Both the position numbers and the translations under genes were made by a program. DNA of 64,000 nt from Hysterium pulicare CBS 123377 (Eukaryota > Ascomycota > Dothideomycetes > Hysteriales > Hysteriaceae): positions 62,001 through 126,000 of the forward strand of contig AJFK01000485.1 of assembly GCA_000467715.1 (NCBI GenBank). The letters run 5' to 3'. Position 1 is the first letter of the stretch. Each line of letters starts with the position of its first letter. The notes below the pieces were generated by a model, which saw only the letters and a program-made list of their open reading frames with translations, searched no databases and was not told the origin of the DNA. Shown piece by piece: positions 42,911 to 53,738 of the stretch.

Positions 42911-45339
42911 ATGCAGCGCCATCGGTCCAAGACACGTCGCTTGCGGAAGGATAGGAAGCCAGGGCTTATCCAGCCATATGCAGGTCTTTCGCCTACGGGC
43001 ACAGATGGTAAGCTGCCAGAAAGTAGTTATTCTGTAACATCCCATGCATACACATCTGCCCAAATTTCCACTGGCCGTGAGTTCGGCGAGCGTGATTTCT
43101 GGGATCAAGAGGAGAGCGAGTTGTTTGGTGGAACGTATGAGGAGGGTGCACAGTTGATTGACGAATTGGATTGGGATACGTTTTTCAATCCTGCCGGAGA
43201 TAGCGAGGCGGTTGCGGATCAGCATGATATGACTGGTTTGGATGGCGGTGTGGCGGGCACAGGAGCTTTGGGTCAAGGTGGTGAAGGCTCGGGTTCGGTC
43301 ATCACTGAGTTGGATGGTGATGCGACTGAGGAAGGGAATTCGGGACAAGATGAGGGTTTCTTGGATTTTGGGGAGCAGGGGCCCAAATATTTGGCGGTCG
43401 AAACGACTGTCACCGAGCTCGATCGTCAAGCTCTGAGCGGCGGTCTAGTAAGTCTAGAACCATCTCACCCAGGTCGAAGTACCACGCTAATCATCGCAAC
43501 CATTAGGACGGAAGAGTCGTCTTTGAAGATGTGGTCATTGACGAAGGAATCCAGAATGACGTTCCGCTTTCAGATGTGGTAAGCCTCGACAATCCGTATT
43601 TAGGTCAATACACTGACGAAAATGCGAATTAGGGTGATCGTGCTGACGAGGCCTCGGACACGGGCAACGCATTCTTCCAGGTGCCCGTAATTTCGAGGGC
43701 CAGTCTCGCTGAAGAAGACGATACGAGCAACTTCTCAAATTCACCTGGTGAGAATGAGTCCGAGAGTCTGCCAATGGATACGAGCAACCTTCCTGGACTG
43801 GAGAATGATTTCGAGGACCTCAATGTGCGGAGTGCGAGAGATAAGCTATCAACCTATGACCGCGTAAGTCATTCATCCTGGGAGCCTCTTAGAATACCGC
43901 CGATAATAATTTGTGTATAGGATATTTCGGACTCTGATATGAGTCAGCTGCCAATATTTGCCGTTTCATTCCAGAATAGTGCGTCTGCCATGTCCGATTC
44001 TTCGGAGAAACCCTTGCTCGAAATAGTGAACGCTCTCGCAGCACAACACGACCGCTTGACGACACCTACACCAGCTCCTCGGGTACGTCAGATAACATCT
44101 AGTAAAATCCAACCAACTTTTCCGGTAAGCTCATTGCCGTCGAATGGGATCGCTCCAGCTTTCCTGAACAAGCCAAAGGCTCCTGCGCCACAGGTATCGA
44201 CCACGCCACGGCTTCGCATTGTTAATGATGAGTTCCCCTTCGGCGTACCTGGGAGACTTGAAGGGCTTGGTCTGGTTGATCAAGATGGTATGGCATCGAT
44301 AAGCAGACAAGATTACTTGAGCCAACTTCACGATGCGGCAGACGATGAAGCGGCAGACGATGAAGCGGCAGACGAAGCAGTCAATCTACCAGCAGGACTA
44401 GGAAGGTTCTCAACTACGATTGTCGGACATGTCCCCAGTACAGGTCGGGGCCTTAGTAGCCTCAAGATCCCAATTGATGATACTGGAATAGTGGTCTTTG
44501 GAGAAAAACGCATCGCTTCACCATCAAAACATAGTGAGAACTCGAAACGCGCCAAGCTTGAAGGCCCGGAAGCCTCCATCGAGAAGGACAGTATGGCTGA
44601 GGGCCCTCCAGCTACACCAAAAGGACGCGCGCAATCGTCCGACGTCGGCACACCCGGCTCAGTCATCTCGCGTATTCAGAAAAAGAAGCAAGCCAAGGAA
44701 AATCGGTTGAAACTTCGAAATGAGTTGAAGAAGTATAAAAACAACATCAAGATTTCACGTCTCGAAACCATGGAGTTAGAACAAATGTTGGCAAACTTCA
44801 AGGAAGCAGAGAAGGCCGATTCTCAGATGATGGAAAATTCTCAAGTACTGGAGAGTGTCGACGATGTTGAGAGTACCCAACTGGCTGTTGACGCCCAACT
44901 GGCGGACGATGCTCGCAAGGGCTGCACGGCGGACAACAAAGATGGATCGCAGCAAATCTCATCAGATAACCAGGCCCAGGCACCTGAAACTGGCAAAAAA
45001 TCAAAATACCCAGACACTCCGCGTGGCGAAATGATGAGAGAGATTGAGAAGCTCGGAGGAACACCACACCCACACGAGGGTTCTGTAGCCTTACTCAAAC
45101 GAAAGCGGGACCTCGAAGCAGCACGTCTTAACGAACGAATTCAAGAATTAGACCTCAAGGGAAAAGTGGAAGGTCTCTTCCCGAAGACCAAACGTGGCGC
45201 CACGATGGAGAAAATATTCTTGATGACTGGGACAGTGGATTTGGCCATGTCTGACTCTGCACTCCTTGATCATTATAAACAACTTTTGACACAAGAGCTT
45301 GAAGCTCTTACATCGAAAGTGGTTCGTATGGTTTCTTGA
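42911..45339 (+). CDS. hypothetical 752-residue acidic coiled-coil protein
   Basis: Not recognised. Four exons: 42911..43447, 43507..43578, 43633..43863, 43921..45339; all introns are phase 0, so exons 2 (72 nt) and 3 (231 nt) could be skipped without frameshift. N-terminal 20 residues are basic (MQRHRSKTRRLRKDRKPG), then a long acidic region, a Ser/Pro middle with SSKIQPTFPVSSLPSNG, a basic patch RIQKKKQAKENRLKLRNELK starting a coiled coil of ~60 residues, and a conserved-looking end (TPRGEMMREIEKLGGTPHPH, MEKIFLMTGTVDLAMSDSA). Composition suggests a nuclear scaffold or chromatin-associated protein. A tandem ADDEA repeat is encoded at 44335..44379. Confidence 0.8.
44335..44379 (+). repeat. 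three 15-nt coding tandem repeats (ADDEA)
   Basis: Units GCGGCAGACGATGAA, repeated twice exactly and once with changes, extend an acidic run inside the 752-residue protein. Seen directly; likely length-polymorphic. Confidence 0.8.
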
Positions 45340-47841
45340 CTCAATTTGGCTCTGTTCATTGGCTTTCTTCTTGAATGCCTTTGAATATAAGCTGAAAATA
45401 GTCTCTTGTAGGATAGTAAACTGGTCATATGCGAAAACATGGAAATACGAAAAAAAAAACAATCATCTCCACGCCATAAAGGTGGGAGATTTCAGAACAC
45501 TATAAAACCAAATATGAAGGAAGTCTTCACTCAATCTTTATAAAATGTTAGTGAAATACTAAGTAAAAAGAACTAACCCGTTAGAGAGTAACTTATATTT
45601 TAGTATTAACCTAAGGCTATAGAGTAAGTGGGCGGTAAAAGACTAAGTGTGGAAATGGATAAGGAGGGGAACTGGATTTGACGAGTTGTACGAAGACCAA
45701 AGTAGATGCGTCAGAAGCTGGAACAATAGCAGCATAGTAGCAGCACGTCAGCAATTTCCAATTTACCCAGGACACTATATGCAATCCTAAATAATTACTC
45801 CATCTATTACCACCTAATTTCTGCAAAGCTTCCTGCAACACTCCCCTCAGTAACCCACCCCTCTACCTCCTCCCTCCCAGAACGAAGAAGACAACGACAT
45901 AAACCAGCTTCCCAACGTAAGGAAGTGCTTTCGGCTGTGTAGAATCGTCCGATTTCACCGCTTGTTGACCACCAGCTGCTGATACCCCTCCGCCTAGACT
46001 ATGGCTGTAATGATGCGGAAGATGTGAGGAACTTTGTTTGGAAGAGGTGAGTGGCCTGTTGCATGACTGATCTCGGATGATCCGGAAAAGCGATGCATCA
46101 ATACTTCCTCGTTTCCAATCTAGGCTCATTCCTCACGAGTTGCTAGGTTGAAGAAAAGGAGGAAACATGGGGGTATGACGAGCTCACATCCTACTCAAAA
46201 GCCCACTCGCAGCCATCATTAAAGAACTAACACCAAAATGCGCTCAATGCTGCGGCTGTGGTAATAAGCGGTTTATTGTTCTTGTCATGTTCCGATGCTA
46301 TTTCGCAGCCGGCACCTATGGCTATGAGAGGGAGTCTTCAAGTAAGAGCACCCATCTCGAGTATCGAGAGAAGCCATATCGGATGGTGCGCAAGAGGCTT
46401 CAAAGAACACATGGTATGTATATTACGATTTCTACCACGGCCACGATGATAGGGAGGGCCATTCTGGCTTTGACGTGAAAAGGGTCATGAGGGTTGGGTC
46501 GAGAGTCTGGTTGATAGAGAAAAGTGGAAAGAGAACTGGAAACACCAACCTCGAGATCGTTTCAGGTAGTCTCCCCAGAGGTAAGGGCAAATACATACTA
46601 TCTTATACATAGCTTATATGTATGAACACGTTAGTAGCACATCTCCCTTGATCCTGAACGCGCACCATCCTTGCGAATGGAAAGAACCAAAGTCGAAATC
46701 CGACCAATGAACCAGGAATAGCTAACTCCGAAATGCGAAGAGATTAATCAAAAAAGTAACAGTACCTGTGGTGCGGAGCACGTGAAATAAGCTTTCCGCT
46801 TTCTTATCGTTGTTGCGAGGGGCTAGCCAATAAGCCAACAGGTAGGTTGGGAAGGAGGAAGTGACTAAATGTTTTCAACTCACAATAACACTATGAGGCA
46901 AAGCTTGACTATTACTATGATAACCTGGCCTGCCCACCTTATCCGGGACACTGGTTCCAAAACGTTGCTAATGCGTGGTTTCTGCATTGTCTCCTTGGAG
47001 GAAGCCAGATACCAGCATATTCCAAAATCGTATCGGTAGTGGCGCTCTATATGGGTTTGTCTTCGGCATGCTTGTAACGTTAGCCCGGTGCAGAAGCTAT
47101 ATCTGGCGCTTTCTATTGGCGATAAGGCTGAGCAATGCTCATGGTAGGAGCCGCTGCAACCATTTAGAAGAATTCAGGCTAGACTTCGGGAGGGTTTTAT
47201 CATGCCTTTAAAAGGATAAGGAAGGTTTTAGCCCATTTTTAAGTAGGTCCTCAAATAAAGAATACTTTATGATCCTTTCGTCAGTGTGAGCATTTCATTC
47301 TCCTGGATTGTATAGATTTAACCTTTCAGACACAGCTTTTGGATATCAAAAACCAGCGTATAGGAGTGATAAATATCAGAATGTTGTTCTATTAAAGTGA
47401 TCCACCATCTCTCTTGTGAGAGTTGGCGAAGTTAAAGGAGTGGCCCTGACGTGTGGCAATCAATGCCAGCATTGATGAAAGGTACGGAAAAGATGATGAC
47501 ATCGTATCCAGGCATTATCGACTGGACATTCACAGGATAGTAAAAGAGCGTGCGTGATGGGTTGTTAATGAGATATGAAAAGCCGAACATCATACTTCCG
47601 ATTAAACATTCAAGAAAACATAAAGATGTTAAGGAACCCGTAAAAAACACCTGACCAATAGATCAAACATCCACATTATCTCTTTACCACATGCCAGCAT
47701 GAGAGTCAGGTTCAGCGTTGCCATGGCGATAATTCCCCACAAGGATCAGCTTCGTGGATGCCATTGGCGTCTTCGAGCTGAATTGGGCAGTTGATTCAAG
47801 CTGCGCAAGTTGCCGACCCGGGTTTTGATCCAAGAGACAAG
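45340..47841. other. gene-poor region, 2.5 kb
   Basis: AT-richer than average with many short frames. Possible small genes: an 88-codon minus frame 45863..46129 ending in a hydrophobic YVGKLVYVVVFFVLGGRR, and an overlapping plus frame near 46210-46480 with KCAQCCGCGNKRF. Neither has a supportable full structure. No transposon signature recognised. Confidence 0.45.
45863..46129 (-). CDS. possible small tail-anchored protein (low confidence)
   Basis: An 88-codon frame from MSLDWKRGSIDASLF to a C-terminal hydrophobic helix KALPYVGKLVYVVVFFVLGG followed by RR. The one-helix C-terminal end would suit a tail-anchored membrane protein, but no family is recognised and an upstream exon (MAASGLLSR near 46200) cannot be joined in phase. 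May be non-coding. Confidence 0.25.
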   Translation of the reverse strand: MSLDWKRGSIDASLFRIIRDQSCNRPLTSSKQSSSHLPHHYSHSLGGGVSAAGGQQAVKSDDSTQPKALPYVGKLVYVVVFFVLGGRR

Positions 47842-48249
47842 CTAGCGATTCTTCCTCGACAGTGCGCTTGTGAGATCTGTGCGTTGACACAGATGGCAGA
47901 AAGGGCATGCTTCGTAGACAGTGCCGTTGCCATTGCAGTTCGCACATTTCGTACCGCGGTATCTGATGGTGTATCGTGTCAGCGAGGAACGAGCTGGATA
48001 TAGATTGTATGAAAAAGTATGTTAAAAACGTTCATAAAAGATGAACATGCGAAGCCCTCTTTGGGGGTAACTTACCAAAAAGAAGAAGTGCAGCACTTTC
48101 TAAATTACAGGAGGGAAGTATCGTTCCACTTACAGCGTTGGATGTCCAGCACATGTTGGGCAGCTCGAAATCAAATATCCACCAACACAAGATCGTCCCT
48201 TGTGTGAACCAGGACATATAGTGGGACTATAAGTACTCTTTTCCGTCAT
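47842..48249 (-). CDS. candidate 95-residue zinc-ribbon-like protein
   Basis: Proposed exons 48134..48249, 48076..48095 (20-nt micro-exon) and 47842..47993, phases consistent. Cysteine pairs in order: ICPGSHKGRSC, SCPTCAGHP, KCANCNGNGTVYEACPFC then HLC, i.e. several CxxC knuckles that could bind two zinc ions, recalling DnaJ-type or rubredoxin-like ribbons. Upstream of the chosen ATG the frame stays open with another DNCPGNRY unit to about 48276, so a further 5' exon is possible. No family name can be given. It stands alone in a gene-poor 5-kb stretch. The micro-exon is the weakest part of the model. Confidence 0.42.
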
Positions 48250-50640
48250 TACGTATCGATTCCCAGGACAGTTATCCTGGTGCACAATGATGAAGACTTT
48301 AATTGACAAACGTCTCGGTAAAAAAGGCTTGGTCGTTTCTTAATATTGGGGACAGTAGACGTTTTCGTAAGAGCTCAATGAATGGCGAACGAGTGTGAGT
48401 GCTTATGGCAAGTATGAATTAATTCTGAGTCTGTGATTTCATAAACCGTCAAGGGTTCAAGGAGAAGAAGATCCGGAAAAGGAGAAATGAGCCTCGGATT
48501 ACCATCGATTCAAACATAAGGTGCTTTATCTCTCTCGCTCTCTTCAGTGTACAATATAAAGCCACACCCCAGTCGCCAATGTGCCAACGTATCCCAAACC
48601 CTTACATATTGCATCTGGCTACTTTGAGGTCATCGATAGGGTACCACTATTCCTCGAGTCTGCGCTGGCTTATCGAATGCTCTGATGTAAAAGAAGTTCC
48701 GAGGCATGAAGATATCCTGGTTTCGATTCACCGTTCACGAATCACGAGGTTAGCAGGGCGGAGCGATTGTTCGTAACGACGAATGCTCCCTGTCCTCGCA
48801 CAACTGCAACGTGAAAAGGAGCGACCTCAGCTGAAGAAAGAAGCAGTTTGAAATCGGAGACGTAGTTTGTAGGCAAATCAAAGAGACTAAATCGTCCTGA
48901 ACCGCGGTAGATGACACCTCGCAAGGGAAGGGCGGCTGTTCCACAAGAATATCACCGGCATGCAGTTTTTTGTGCCCTAGTACCATATTGCAACATGGCG
49001 TATAAAGTCCAAATAAACTCACACTCGTGGTCAAAAGTTTTTAAGATATTCTTGCGGCGTAATTTGCGGCCGTTATGGTTGGTACTGACCACGCATTGAT
49101 TGCGTTCATGAGAAGCGTGACCGGACACCGGAAAAGCCGTTCCAAAGCCACAGTACAGGGAAAGTGAAACTGCCTTCGCTGTCGTAGCTCGCTGTTGTAG
49201 CCATGTGCGATGTAGCAGTAATCGTCAGCATATCCTAGAAGCAAAGTAGTTGGAAAAGCCGCTCAGCATGAATTTCACCGCCATTGCAGGGAATGACCAG
49301 TAAATGCCATGCCTTAGCAGATACATGAGGAGGATGGTTGAAGACTTCTTGATTCAATCGTGTGCGCATGCGCCATGTGGAACGCCATCCCTAATTCGTG
49401 TTACTCGGATGGGAGTTCTCAGTTCCGAAAAGCTAGGTTGCGTGATCATCTTCACCGGACAACTCCTTCCGAGCGGCCGTCACTATCGTTCCAGATCCTT
49501 ACGTATTCGTATCTGATATCTTGAGGCAGCACTGAAAACACGGCAACCCTGTTCCACGACGAGGCTGACGATTTAGATACACCACACCGCATGACAGCCT
49601 CAGCCGACTGCAGTGGCTGTCCTCCGTGGAAAACGCGTGACTGCCTTCGACAAGGGAAGGAAACAAAACCTATTACTGGCGATGGGTTGAGAAGCCATCG
49701 TCAAATCACGCATCCATGTGCACTGCTGGAAGGGTCGCACGAAGCTGACGGCGGTAGGGGGAGTCGACCTGGGGGGCTGCCATGCTGTTAGCTTGTCAAT
49801 CATGGAGAAAAGCGACCGGAGACAAGAATTGAGGTTTGTGGGAGGATTCGTGACAGCGTCGTATTAGATTTGGCAGAGTGTGATGGCAATCAATGTTCGG
49901 TGGCAATGAAAAGTGGTGTCGAGGGCTGCGAGCTGCGGGAGCTTTCGAACCTTGGGAGTGTGATACCTACCCCGTTAGGCAATGTTGGAACCAACCTGGC
50001 CAGGCAATCTCCGTCCGGCGATATTCCCAGCGGCAGTGGATTCAGGCAGCTTTCGGGTCGCTTGCCGGCCGCGTTTTGGCTCTGCTTTGGTCGTAGAACG
50101 GTAATACATATACAGCCTCCGTTCGTGACGCTGGATGATTAGCGTGCTTCATAATAGATGAATGTGGCACTTTGACAGTGACATCAGACGAAACAATCTC
50201 ATTATTTAAATGACAAATGCAGTGCAGGTAGGTAGTAGTCTGTCAGAATCAGAATGGCAAGGAGAGAAATGAACCTTAGATCGTCCGAAAAACGCCTCCT
50301 ATCCTAATCATAAAAATATCTGTCGGCCTGGGAGTCGAAGTCGAGTAGCTGAAAGGGAGAGCGCACTGGGGTAAAGGGTCGTTGCCTGCAGAATTCCTGG
50401 TAGCCCTTTCAACTCCAAATGCACCATCATTAGCCCAACCTAAGCTCTAAAACGACCACACCGCCAAACGCCGAAGAAGCCGTTGTTGACAAAGTTCCGA
50501 GGTAGAAGTGACAGGTATGCGGTTGTCCGTTCCAGCCAATGAATTGCAGGTATGGAATCAGCCAGGTAGGACAACGCTACTTTCCGACACAATCCTGGCG
50601 GCATCGTACCAGCCTCTCGTGTATACATACATGATTGTAT
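48250..50640. other. gene-poor region, 2.4 kb
   Basis: Contains possible 5' exons of the zinc-ribbon candidate and the 3' UTR of the FHA gene. Frames of 60-94 codons only; none shows a domain. I see no repeat ends or RNA gene. Confidence 0.45.
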
Positions 50641-53163
50641 CTACTGGAAAAAGCTATCTGGCAGAGCGACCAATGCACCAAGAACACTGATACCGCCAAC
50701 AACAGCACCGGCGAGGGCCGTGGCGGCAAATTGAAGCCTCTGCCTTTTCTTTGGTGGGTCCGCAGCGATCACGACGGCTTTGGATACGGACTGAAGCTCA
50801 GCGGAGTTGCTGTCATGAGCAGAGCTCATTACTTGCGAGACCATAGCCTCTTCAGTAATCACCTCGACATCCTTGCTTTCCAGGACTTCTGCTTTTCTCT
50901 TGAGGCTGTTCACAGATGTCGGCGTGGGAGGTTGTACCGCAACATCGTCAACGATCTCCGGAATCGTCATCCCCGTTTTAGTCTTCTGAGCTGCTTTGCA
51001 CATTGTAGGAGTTGCAGCGCACGGCAAAGGCGGTGAACTTGGACACCTCATTGCTGGTGCAAAGCCCGATGTCAACTGCGGCGTCCCGGTCTTGATGAAC
51101 AGTTGGTCAGACGTTGAAGACGAAGACGCTTGTTCGTTGGGTTTTTGGGTGAACATAGGCGAGCTGGTGTACATAGGCGACGAATTAGGATATGAATTAC
51201 AGGAATAAACAGTCTCTAGGGGACTGGAAGGGTATATGTTGTCTCCTGTCATTTTGGTCGGAAAGCGTGTTGGATCCGTCGAAGGGTACGAGACAAGGTG
51301 GGTTAATTTTGGCTCACTCCACCACGATTCGTCTCTCAAGAAGGAATTGTATTCTGGCATGGAGTTCTCGCGCGGGCCTTCGCTACCCCAAGTAACATGC
51401 TTTGGAGCTGCAGGACGAGGTGGCGCAGGAAGATTATGCCAAGGCTGGTCAAATACGTCGGCGAAATCGATATGTCCCAAATCTACGTGTTTCATCTCGA
51501 ATTCCTTGGGCGGTGTCAGCTTCGGTGTCCAAGATTCTGCCGGTGTTGCTTGTTTTGCATCACTCTTCTTCACTGAATGGAAACTATCTTTCATTTCAAC
51601 AAGTCCAGACGCTGTTGTGGGCTCCTGCTCGCTGTCCATGATATTACGCAGAGACATCGGGATGCATGAGAGTCTGCCAGATGATGTTTTAGCTAGAGTT
51701 GTCGAGGAAATAGCTGCTTCCGAGGCGGACTCGGACGGTGTTGAAATCGTGTTTCCCATTGCGGTCATTGACAACTTCGGGAGAGATAGGTATTCCGGAG
51801 CGGCGTCTAGTTCGATCGTTTGGGACGAATTTATATCTAGTCGCCTTTGGCGTTCAGCATTCAGCATATCCATCATTTTCAAACGACGCAGCGTGTCTTC
51901 GTCCTCGTCGTCAGAAGTATCCCCGGAAAGCTCCTCTTCAAGGTCATCCGAGGCAACACTCCGGGCCCAGGCGGCATCGTCGTCATAGTCACTATCCTTG
52001 TCGCCGTCATTCCGGGCTTTCGACCCGTTTTGCGTGCCTGTTGTGGCAGCTAAATTCTCCCGCGCTTCGGCATTGCAGTGCGCCATGACATGCATGGACA
52101 TAACCTCATCTTTAGGAATCTTTTCTGAGACTGTAGATTGTGGCTCGTCATCTTCGGAATTTTCATCAGCATCCTCGACATAAGGATGAAGCCTGCATGA
52201 ACCTGAATCATTGTCTGATGCGCTGCGTAAATCGTGATCGGAAGCTGATTCAATATCATCCTCGCTGAAATCGACGATCGTATCATCGGGTACAGCTTGA
52301 GCGTCTTTGGCCTTGTTCTCGAGTTCGGCTGTATGAGCCGTTGCCTTCACTGTTTCTTTCAAAGCATCACTTTTCTTCTCTTCGGCATCGACATCGATCA
52401 CAATCGTGCTGGTCGGCAGGGTGGTACCCTCGTTACCGTCGATTATGTTGAATGGGTTTGCCTGGCTCCCAAGACGAGCAAAGTGGGGAACAGGTTCCAC
52501 AATACTGATCTCATCATCACTGTAGTCTTCTTCATCCTCATCCGAAGTTTCAGCTTCAGGGACTGAAAATGCTCGATAAGAGGTCTCTTCTTGTCGGGAA
52601 GGGTACACGGCTGGTTTCGATTCGAAGCGAAATTTCTTGGCGTAGAATGATTCTGCTTGTAGGATTGGGTTAGCTTTGAGAACGATAGAATCGTGATGGT
52701 ACGGAAAAAGGGATACATGATGCTGATGCATGTGGAAATGAAACATACCATTATCCCTAACCACGTCATTACCGAACTGCAACAGATCACCATTCTTGAG
52801 CTGGTGGGTTTTCTTTGGTTCCATTCGAACTTTGTTCACCAAGGTACCATGCATGGAACCAGTATCTTGTAGGTATATGGTAGGGATGCCACAGCTGGTA
52901 TTACACGAGATGAGAGCATGCTCGCGAGAAATGACCGGGCTATCGATATAAGCGTTGGTGGGAGTTGCGAAGAGGTTTTTGGCGATGCTCTTGGAAGAGC
53001 GGCCTACGTGCACCTTTGCGTTTGGTGCAAGTAGGATCTTCCGTTCGCTATACTCGTCGCGGCCGTCGATAGACCGAAGGGTCACCTCGATAGCAACTAG
53101 ATTCGAGTAAGTGAGCTGTTGGCACGAAAGGGAGCCTGGCCTCTTACCTTCTGGCTGTGTCAT
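50641..53163 (-). CDS. FHA-domain protein with C-terminal membrane anchor
   Basis: Phosphothreonine-binding FHA domain at the N-terminus: KVHVGRSS (37-39 Gly-Arg-Ser), ISREHALIS (62-65) and DTGSMHGTLVN, all key residues present. Proposed exons 53148..53163 and 50641..53096 (51-nt intron), 823 residues; the intron is a multiple of three without stop, so read-through also gives an open frame of 840. After the FHA domain come ~600 residues of acidic, Ser/Thr-rich disorder (SDEDEEDYSDDEISIVEP, SGDTSDDEDEDTLRRL), a basic patch PPKKRQRLQF and a hydrophobic end ATALAGAVVGGISVLGALVA: a tail anchor. FHA plus tail anchor resembles SLMAP/Far9-10 (STRIPAK) proteins, but their coiled coils are not evident here. 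Endoplasmic reticulum or nuclear envelope location inferred. Confidence 0.87.
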   Translation of the reverse strand: MTQPEGKRPGSLSCQQLTYSNLVAIEVTLRSIDGRDEYSERKILLAPNAKVHVGRSSKSIAKNLFATPTNAYIDSPVISREHALISCNTSCGIPTIYLQDTGSMHGTLVNKVRMEPKKTHQLKNGDLLQFGNDVVRDNGMFHFHMHQHHVSLFPYHHDSIVLKANPILQAESFYAKKFRFESKPAVYPSRQEETSYRAFSVPEAETSDEDEEDYSDDEISIVEPVPHFARLGSQANPFNIIDGNEGTTLPTSTIVIDVDAEEKKSDALKETVKATAHTAELENKAKDAQAVPDDTIVDFSEDDIESASDHDLRSASDNDSGSCRLHPYVEDADENSEDDEPQSTVSEKIPKDEVMSMHVMAHCNAEARENLAATTGTQNGSKARNDGDKDSDYDDDAAWARSVASDDLEEELSGDTSDDEDEDTLRRLKMMDMLNAERQRRLDINSSQTIELDAAPEYLSLPKLSMTAMGNTISTPSESASEAAISSTTLAKTSSGRLSCIPMSLRNIMDSEQEPTTASGLVEMKDSFHSVKKSDAKQATPAESWTPKLTPPKEFEMKHVDLGHIDFADVFDQPWHNLPAPPRPAAPKHVTWGSEGPRENSMPEYNSFLRDESWWSEPKLTHLVSYPSTDPTRFPTKMTGDNIYPSSPLETVYSCNSYPNSSPMYTSSPMFTQKPNEQASSSSTSDQLFIKTGTPQLTSGFAPAMRCPSSPPLPCAATPTMCKAAQKTKTGMTIPEIVDDVAVQPPTPTSVNSLKRKAEVLESKDVEVITEEAMVSQVMSSAHDSNSAELQSVSKAVVIAADPPKKRQRLQFAATALAGAVVGGISVLGALVALPDSFFQ

Positions 53164-53738
53164 GACTGCGAGCTTGATGCAAATGTCTAACGGTCTTCAC
53201 GACCAGACTCCGAGGCGTGGCTAGGAGGTTGAGTTGTACTCGGTGAAGTGAAACCGGCCAAGGCTAGCTGCGGGGTTGTTGGGAGCTTCGACCAAGCTCA
53301 AGGAGGTCGACAAAAAGCCAGAACTGAAGGAAGAGTCGAAGACGGTGAATAATGCGCGAGAGAGACTGGAAAGCCGGACTGGTTTGTACGAAGGAAGGAG
53401 TGAAGGGATTATGAGAAGGCTGAAGTTACGTAGGTTCAGCACGGAGGGGTGCTGCCTGTCCTATGCTGACCTAATTGAAGGAGCGATAAGCTGTTATCTA
53501 CTTATCACGTGACTGCAGATCCAATTCACCCATCTATCGATCATGGCGAGTCCTCTTTGCAACGATAAGGCATTTATGAGCTTTGAATCTTTCTGAAAGC
53601 AAGTATGTTAGATATCCAGAAAGCACTCCAGAATATCGAAGGATTATGTGAAAGGCGAAGTGCATTTGATATACGATCCAAACGTCCATCTTAGACTCCA
53701 ATCACATTCATCTTCCCATGCTCCCACTCATGAGCGCC
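53164..53738. other. intergenic region, 0.57 kb
   Basis: Upstream of the FHA gene and downstream of the MFS gene, both minus strand. Carries the FHA promoter. Nothing else recognised. Confidence 0.5.

Noticed and set aside
46201-46480. Plus-strand frame with KCAQCCGCGNKRF
   Set aside because: Attractive cysteines but no start, overlaps another candidate on the minus strand, no family; not enough to call.
45340-50640. Possible mobile-element insertion explaining the gene-poor 5 kb
   Set aside because: No terminal repeats, target-site duplication, transposase, reverse-transcriptase or capsid-like motif found by eye.
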